Source: Methanobacteriota archaeon
GTDB lineage: Archaea; Thermoplasmatota; Thermoplasmata; RBG-16-68-12
NCBI GenBank assembly: GCA_005878415.1
Contig: VBMM01000024.1
Location: forward strand, 1-9,874
Reading direction: 5' to 3'
Length of the DNA stretch: 9,874 nucleotides
The notes under the pieces were generated by a model. That model had not been told where the DNA came from, did no database searches, and was given only the letters and a program-made list of their open reading frames with translations. Position numbers and translations under genes: made by a program. Of this stretch, positions 5,917 through 9,874 are shown one piece after another. The first letter of the stretch is position 1; each line of letters opens with the position of its first letter.

Positions 5917-6341
5917 ACGAACGGCGTCAGGCGATTCTCTTCGCTGTGGTGCTCATCCCGGCGATCGCGGGTCTCTACGCCGCGACGCAGCTGATCCAGC
6001 CCGCAGCGGTGCAGCCGTCCGTCGTGCACGCGGTCCATCTCGAGGTGATCGGCGCCGGTTGGACGGTCTCCTACGATGCGATTCTCACCGCGAACAATAC
6101 CGTGTTCTCCCTGCTGATCGAGGCGAGCCATACGCTTGGCTTCCCGGTCGCGTACGTCCCGTATGAGATCCCGATGGGGATGTTCGTCACGGCAATCAAC
6201 GGGTCCGTGAACGGGGAAGGCGGTCGCTACTGGCAGTACTGGGTGAGCGGCGCCTACGGGGACGTCGCGGCGGACCTGAAACCCCTGCACGACCACGACA
6301 CGGTCCTCTGGAAGTTCGTTTCATCCGTGGAGGGCGGCTGA
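5913..6341 (+). CDS. Membrane-anchored DUF4430 (transcobalamin C-terminal-like) protein
   Basis: 142 residues from the ATG at 5913, which overlaps the upstream TGA as ATGA and implies coupled translation; an in-frame start at 5883 would lie inside the propeller gene and is less likely. N-terminal MNERR then one membrane helix (about 8-27) gives an N-in, C-out anchor. The rest matches the DUF4430 pattern: LEVIGAGWTVSYDAILTANN, LLIEASHTLGFPV, a FVTAINGSVNGEGGRYWQYWVSG-type core (about 91-113; the Tyr-Trp-x-x-Trp-Val signature), GDVAADLKPLHDHDTVLWKF (116-135). In eukaryotic transcobalamin and intrinsic factor this fold is the C-terminal half that caps cobalamin, and bacterial DUF4430 proteins are often encoded beside ECF transporters. 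Here it stands between a surface propeller and a putative S component, so it is probably the extracellular ligand-binding or adaptor subunit. The ligand (corrinoid?) is an inference. Confidence 0.88.
   Translation: MNERRQAILFAVVLIPAIAGLYAATQLIQPAAVQPSVVHAVHLEVIGAGWTVSYDAILTANNTVFSLLIEASHTLGFPVAYVPYEIPMGMFVTAINGSVNGEGGRYWQYWVSGAYGDVAADLKPLHDHDTVLWKFVSSVEGG
6329..6334 (+). promoter_or_regulatory. Ribosome binding site GGAGGG for the S-component-like gene
   Basis: GGAGGG inside the last codons of the DUF4430 gene, 7 nt before ATG 6342. It supports that start and separate initiation on the polycistronic mRNA. Confidence 0.55.
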
Positions 6342-6965
6342 ATGGGAAGTGGGTGGCGCGCCACGATCGAGGCGGGCCTCGGCGACGCCCGGACCCGGCT
6401 CCTCGGGAGCTTCCTGATCGTCGTCGCGGTCGTCGGGACGTACATCATGCATACGTTCGCGAACTTCGAGACCGTGTTCGTCGCGAGCCTCCTCGCGGGG
6501 TCCCTCCTGGGCCGCTGGTGGACGGTGCTCGTGCCGGTCACGTCGCTGGTCGTCCTGCAGTCCCTCGAGTGGTCGACCGGGTACTCCGGCTATGCGATCG
6601 AGTCGATGGCGGGCATCTCGTTCTTCGTCATCTCGGGATTCGTGTTCGTCGCCTTCATCGGACGCCGGATTCGTCCGAGGGTCCTCTTACGGGTCAAGTC
6701 GGTCGCCCTCCTCACGACGATCAGCGTGCCGCTCACGGTCACCTACGATCTGTGGACCGCGTTCGGCGAATGGTACTTCCTCACCCGGCCGTTCGGGGTG
6801 GGCTTGACGACGGTCCTGTATCTCCAGGTGCCCTTCACCCTGTACCATCTCCTGAGCTCGCTGATCTTCGTGCCGCTGTTCGGCAGCATGTTCCTCTTCC
6901 TCCGCGCATACGGATGGCCGGCGAAAACCGAAGACACTGTGCGGTCGCCAGGAGAGCGCGGGTGA
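6342..6965 (+). CDS. Six-helix membrane protein, probable ECF transporter S component
   Basis: 207 residues. Hydrophobic segments at about 21-39, 43-59, 60-77, 88-107, 116-140 and 153-187 (the last long enough to be broken in two) give about six helices, the size and topology of ECF-type substrate-binding S components. Family-like features are the LAGSLLGRWWTVLVP stretch (51-65) between helices 2 and 3, the YDLWTAFGEWYF stretch (135-146), and LQVPFTLYHLLSSLIFVPLFG (161-181), like the PF-(x)n-LL-(x)n-F end of S components and DUF6580-type proteins. No EcfT or ABC ATPase gene is in the window; group II systems borrow a shared energising module encoded elsewhere. The start abuts the previous stop, and a GGAGGG ribosome binding site lies 7 nt upstream. 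Joined to two DUF4430-type proteins, cobalamin or another corrinoid is the leading substrate guess. It could also be another vitamin or an unrelated membrane protein. Confidence 0.75.
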   Translation: MGSGWRATIEAGLGDARTRLLGSFLIVVAVVGTYIMHTFANFETVFVASLLAGSLLGRWWTVLVPVTSLVVLQSLEWSTGYSGYAIESMAGISFFVISGFVFVAFIGRRIRPRVLLRVKSVALLTTISVPLTVTYDLWTAFGEWYFLTRPFGVGLTTVLYLQVPFTLYHLLSSLIFVPLFGSMFLFLRAYGWPAKTEDTVRSPGERG

Positions 6966-9874
6966 TCAGAGGAGTTCCTGGATCTGCTCCCGCATCCGAC
7001 GGAGCTCCTCGCGACGACGGCCGAGTTCCTTCTCCTCTTCTCGGATCGCGCGGTCCCGGGCCTCGAGACTGACCTTCCGAGCCTGCAGATCGCGCTCGAG
7101 CGCTTGAAACCGCAGCCGGTCGCGCTCCGTCGCCTTGTCCTTGCCTTTCAGGTCGGCGGCCATCGCCCGCACCTTCCGCGTCTGCTCCACGAGCGCCTCG
7201 CGTTCCTTCGCAATGGCCCCGGCAACGAGCGATTCGATTGCCTCTTCCTTCTGCGAGACCCGCCGGCCTTCCGACTCGAGGTTCTTCCACATCGCCTTCG
7301 CTTCCGCGCGTTCGCGAGCGAGGGCCGTGGTCTCCTCCTTCAGGCGCTTCTCGCGCTGATCGACGGCCTTGGCGCGCGCCTCGAGTTCCGCCGAGGCGGC
7401 TTCGGAACGCGCCTCGCGCTGCTCCAGGTCCTCACGGGCGCGGGCCACCTTCTCCATTGCCGCTCGCTGCTCCTCGAGGAGCGCCTCTTCCGACGCCATG
7501 CGCTCCTTGAGCTCGCGGCTCTTCTCCTCCGCGACCTTCTCCGCGTACTTCAGGAGGCTCATCGCTTTCGACTTCAGGTCGGCCGCCTCGTCTTCGCGCG
7601 ATGCAACCAGCCCGGCCTGGACCTCGATCTCCTTCGACCGCTTGCCGATGTCGCCCTTGGACCGCTCCAGGGCTTTCCGCTCTTCGGCGACCCGTCGCGC
7701 GTCCGCGGCCAGGTGGTCCTTCGCGTCCTTGAGTCCCTTGTCGAGCCGATCGAGTTCCGCCTTGCGCTTTTCGATTCCCTGGGCGATCTTGTTCGACTCG
7801 ATGTCGCGCTTCTCGAGCGTCGAGGCGAGTACCTTCAGTCCGTCTTCGCGGTCCGCGAGTTCGTGGCCTCGGTCCTTCATATTCGCGGTCGTCTTCGCGA
7901 GATCTGCGAGCTTCTCTTTGAGGTCCGTCTCGCGACCCGCGAGTTCGGCCTCTCCCGAGTGCACGGACTCCTCCCGTGCGGCCAGACGCGAGTCCGCGCC
8001 CTCGATGGTCTTGAGGCGTTCCTCCAACTTCTTCGCCTCGGACCGAGTGCGCTTTTCGAGAGCGGTAAGGGACGCCTTCGCGCGAGCGAGTTGCTTCTGG
8101 GCGGCGACGGCCTCCTTCGCATCGTTGGCTTGGTCTCGCGCCGCGGCCTCCACCGTTTTCTTGCGGGTCTCGAGATCTTCGAGCGCCTCGCTCAGTTCGT
8201 GTTCTCTCTGCGTGATCTCCCGGCCCCGTTGCGCGAGTCGCGCGTCGAGTTCCCGGACGGCGGACTCCGTCGCCGCGACGTCTTTCGTCGACTTGGCGAG
8301 CGCCGCTTCTCGGCGGTCTAGTGTCGCCTCCGTCCGTCGCAACTGTTCTTGCTTCGATCGCAACGAGGCATCTTGGAGCGAGAGCTGTTTCTCTTTCGCT
8401 ACCGCACCGGTCGCGAGGCGCCGGGCTTCCTCGATCTCCGCTCGGCTCCGCGAATCTTGGCGCTTCGCCTCCTCGGCCGTGGCGGCTTGACGCTCCTCCC
8501 ATTCTCGCTTCGCTGCCGCGAGGGTCTTCTCGTCCTTGGCGAGCGCCGATTCCCGGGAAGCGAACGACTTCTCCCGCTCCATCTGCGTCGCCTCGGTCGC
8601 CGCGACTTCACGACTGCGGGCGTCGAGAGCCTTCGTCTTCGCGACAAGGTCGCGGCGCAGGGCGTCCGAGGACTTGCGTTCGGTCTGCAACTCCTTCGTG
8701 TCGCGGTCGAGCTCGGCGTGTGACTCTCGGAGATCCGCTTGAGCCTTCGCGAATGCGGATTCCCGCCGCTTCAGGTCCTCGCCCGAGGCTGCGAGCTCCT
8801 CCTCCCGTCGGTCCACCTGGGCCAAGCGGGACTCAAACTTCGCGAGTGCGACCTTGTGACCCTCGGTCTCCGTGCGGAGCGTCTTCTCACGCCCCTCGAT
8901 GGCTGCGGTCCGTTCCTCGAGCTGCCGCCCCTGTTTCCCGAGGTCGGCTTCATGATGCTCCAGCGCCGCTCGCTCCCCCTTCAACGCCTTTTCCGAGGCC
9001 GCGATGGCGGCGCCGGCTTGTCGGACTTCTGCTTGTGCCTTCGAGATGGAAGACTCGTGAGCGTCCAGGAGACGCTCCCGCTTCGCGGTCGCCTCGATCC
9101 GACTCTGGAGTCCCGCCTGAGACGAGTCCACGGCCTTCCGGTCCGAGTCGAGCTCCCTTCGGGACCGCTCCAGCTCTCCGGTCGCGCCCTTCAGCTCCTC
9201 CCGTTCCTTCGTCGCCGCCGCTTGTGCCTTCGCCAGCTCGGCCTTGGCCGTTGCGATTTCTTCCTCGCGTCGATCGGCGTCGGCGACGCGAGACTCATTC
9301 TTCGATGCGGCTGTCTTCAGCGCTTCCGCGTCGGAACGGATCTCCCGCTCCCGCTGATCGAGCGCTTTCTCGCGCAACCCGTGTTGGCTCTTCCGGCGTG
9401 CGAGTTCATCGGATTCCCGAAGGACGGCGGACCGCTCCCCCTTCAGGGACTTCCGCTGCTCTGCGAGCGTCGCGAGCGCGGCGGCGAGATCGTGTTCGCC
9501 TTTCGACACGGCAGCCTCGCGTTCCTTCAGCAGGCGCTCCGCGCGCTTCGCTGCCTCCATTTGCGCTGCGAATTCCGCCTGTCCCGCCTCGAGCCCCTTC
9601 GTCCGTTCCTCGGCCTCGGCTTCGCGTCGCGAGAGGACGGCCCCGCGCGCGTCCAACTCGCCCGATCGAAGCTTGACCTCCTTGTCGGTCCTCCCGAGTT
9701 CGGTCCGATGAGTTGAGAGGTCCTCCCGGACTTTCGCGAGTCGACCCGTCTCCCGTTCCAAGGCCTTGCGCTGCGTCGCAAGCGCTTTCTCCGCCGCGGT
9801 GAATGCGGCGCGGTCCTCCTCGAGTTTCGCTTCGTGTTTCGTCGCCGCGGCTTCACGGGCCTTCACCGCTTGGT
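6966..9874 (-). CDS. Giant proline-free coiled-coil protein, N-terminus cut by window edge
   Basis: At least 968 residues. A GTG at 9866 is a possible start, but the frame stays open to the edge (...QAVKAREAAATK) with the same composition, so the gene very likely begins outside. The whole visible protein is Glu/Lys/Arg/Ala/Leu-rich coiled coil with frequent RREE, DRRE and LxxRE motifs. I found no Pro and no Cys, one Tyr (about 774) and two Trp (about 456 and 860). Residues about 110-205 and 264-359 align without gaps at an offset of 154. There is no signal peptide, membrane helix or SMC/Rad50 ATPase half at the C-terminus, which simply ends RREELRRMREQIQELL. An unbroken helix of this length would span about 140 nm. 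The stop abuts that of the convergent S-component gene. Function not recognised: structural rod, scaffold or cytoskeleton-like protein are possibilities, depending on the unseen N-terminus. Confidence 0.85.
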   Translation of the reverse strand, partial: QAVKAREAAATKHEAKLEEDRAAFTAAEKALATQRKALERETGRLAKVREDLSTHRTELGRTDKEVKLRSGELDARGAVLSRREAEAEERTKGLEAGQAEFAAQMEAAKRAERLLKEREAAVSKGEHDLAAALATLAEQRKSLKGERSAVLRESDELARRKSQHGLREKALDQREREIRSDAEALKTAASKNESRVADADRREEEIATAKAELAKAQAAATKEREELKGATGELERSRRELDSDRKAVDSSQAGLQSRIEATAKRERLLDAHESSISKAQAEVRQAGAAIAASEKALKGERAALEHHEADLGKQGRQLEERTAAIEGREKTLRTETEGHKVALAKFESRLAQVDRREEELAASGEDLKRRESAFAKAQADLRESHAELDRDTKELQTERKSSDALRRDLVAKTKALDARSREVAATEATQMEREKSFASRESALAKDEKTLAAAKREWEERQAATAEEAKRQDSRSRAEIEEARRLATGAVAKEKQLSLQDASLRSKQEQLRRTEATLDRREAALAKSTKDVAATESAVRELDARLAQRGREITQREHELSEALEDLETRKKTVEAAARDQANDAKEAVAAQKQLARAKASLTALEKRTRSEAKKLEERLKTIEGADSRLAAREESVHSGEAELAGRETDLKEKLADLAKTTANMKDRGHELADREDGLKVLASTLEKRDIESNKIAQGIEKRKAELDRLDKGLKDAKDHLAADARRVAEERKALERSKGDIGKRSKEIEVQAGLVASREDEAADLKSKAMSLLKYAEKVAEEKSRELKERMASEEALLEEQRAAMEKVARAREDLEQREARSEAASAELEARAKAVDQREKRLKEETTALARERAEAKAMWKNLESEGRRVSQKEEAIESLVAGAIAKEREALVEQTRKVRAMAADLKGKDKATERDRLRFQALERDLQARKVSLEARDRAIREEEKELGRRREELRRMREQIQELL
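8790..9539 (-). repeat. Internal 154-residue (462-bp) period in the coiled-coil gene
   Basis: Two stretches of 96 codons, 9252-9539 and 8790-9077, encode residues that align gaplessly at an offset of 154. Shared anchors include ERLL, SK, LKGER, ESR and DRREEE; by hand count about 39 of 96 residues are identical. 154 equals 22 heptads or 14 hendecads, so the phase is kept in either coiled-coil geometry. A third, more diverged copy may begin near residue 432, with its phase shifted by about two heptads. Confidence 0.55.

Noticed and set aside
7104..9716. Long plus-strand ORFs (325 to 451 codons) opposite the coiled-coil gene
   Set aside because: They are mirror images of the Glu/Lys/Arg-rich coding frame (Leu/Phe/Ser/Arg-rich products), without ribosome binding sites or domains. 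Open antisense frames are expected from this codon bias.
6966..9874. SMC or Rad50-type ATPase as identity of the coiled-coil gene
   Set aside because: No ABC signature, Walker B or hinge is visible, and the C-terminus ends in coiled coil. Only an unseen N-terminal domain could change this.

Overview
The window is GC-rich, almost fully coding DNA that I read as archaeal, most likely a high-GC member of the Thermoplasmatota/Euryarchaeota. The evidence is: AT-rich TATA-like boxes about 25 nt upstream of starts instead of -35/-10 pairs, at least one probable leaderless start, an archaeal-type bifunctional sugar-1-phosphate nucleotidylyltransferase/acyltransferase beside glmS, a winged-helix regulator family I know from haloarchaea, and an archaeal S-layer-like domain. 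The lineage is an inference from gene content and cannot be fixed by eye.

Layout, left to right. (1) 1-2164, minus strand: an amino-sugar operon. It has a GlmU-like nucleotidyltransferase/left-handed beta-helix gene that is frameshifted and apparently lacks the segment joining its two domains, then directly (TAG|ATG) glmS, which runs off the left edge. Together they would supply GlcN-6-P and UDP-GlcNAc for glycans. (2) 2165-2395: divergent AT-rich promoter region, with a doubtful 45-codon ORF reading toward the GlmU-like gene. (3) 2396-3337, plus: a winged-helix protein fused to an archaeal S-layer-type domain, with no membrane segment. (4) 3338-4132, minus: a winged-helix regulator with a conserved archaeal C-terminal domain. 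It ends base-to-base against gene 3 and diverges from the next operon. (5) 4222-6965, plus: a tight three-gene operon. It encodes a secreted, C-terminally anchored eight-bladed PQQ-type propeller with a DUF4430-like N-domain, a small membrane-anchored DUF4430 protein (ATGA overlap), and a six-helix membrane protein resembling an ECF transporter S component (abutting stop/start). (6) 6966-9874, minus: at least 968 residues of proline-free, cysteine-free coiled coil with an internal 154-residue period, running off the right edge.

The most interesting unit is region 5 with its divergent regulator. DUF4430 is the transcobalamin C-terminal-like fold, and it often sits beside ECF S components in bacteria, so the set looks like a cell-surface ligand (possibly corrinoid) capture and uptake system with an unusual propeller partner. 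The giant rod protein, the regulator/S-layer fusion and the damaged GlmU-like gene are the other points worth checking. No tRNA, rRNA, CRISPR array or insertion sequence was seen.
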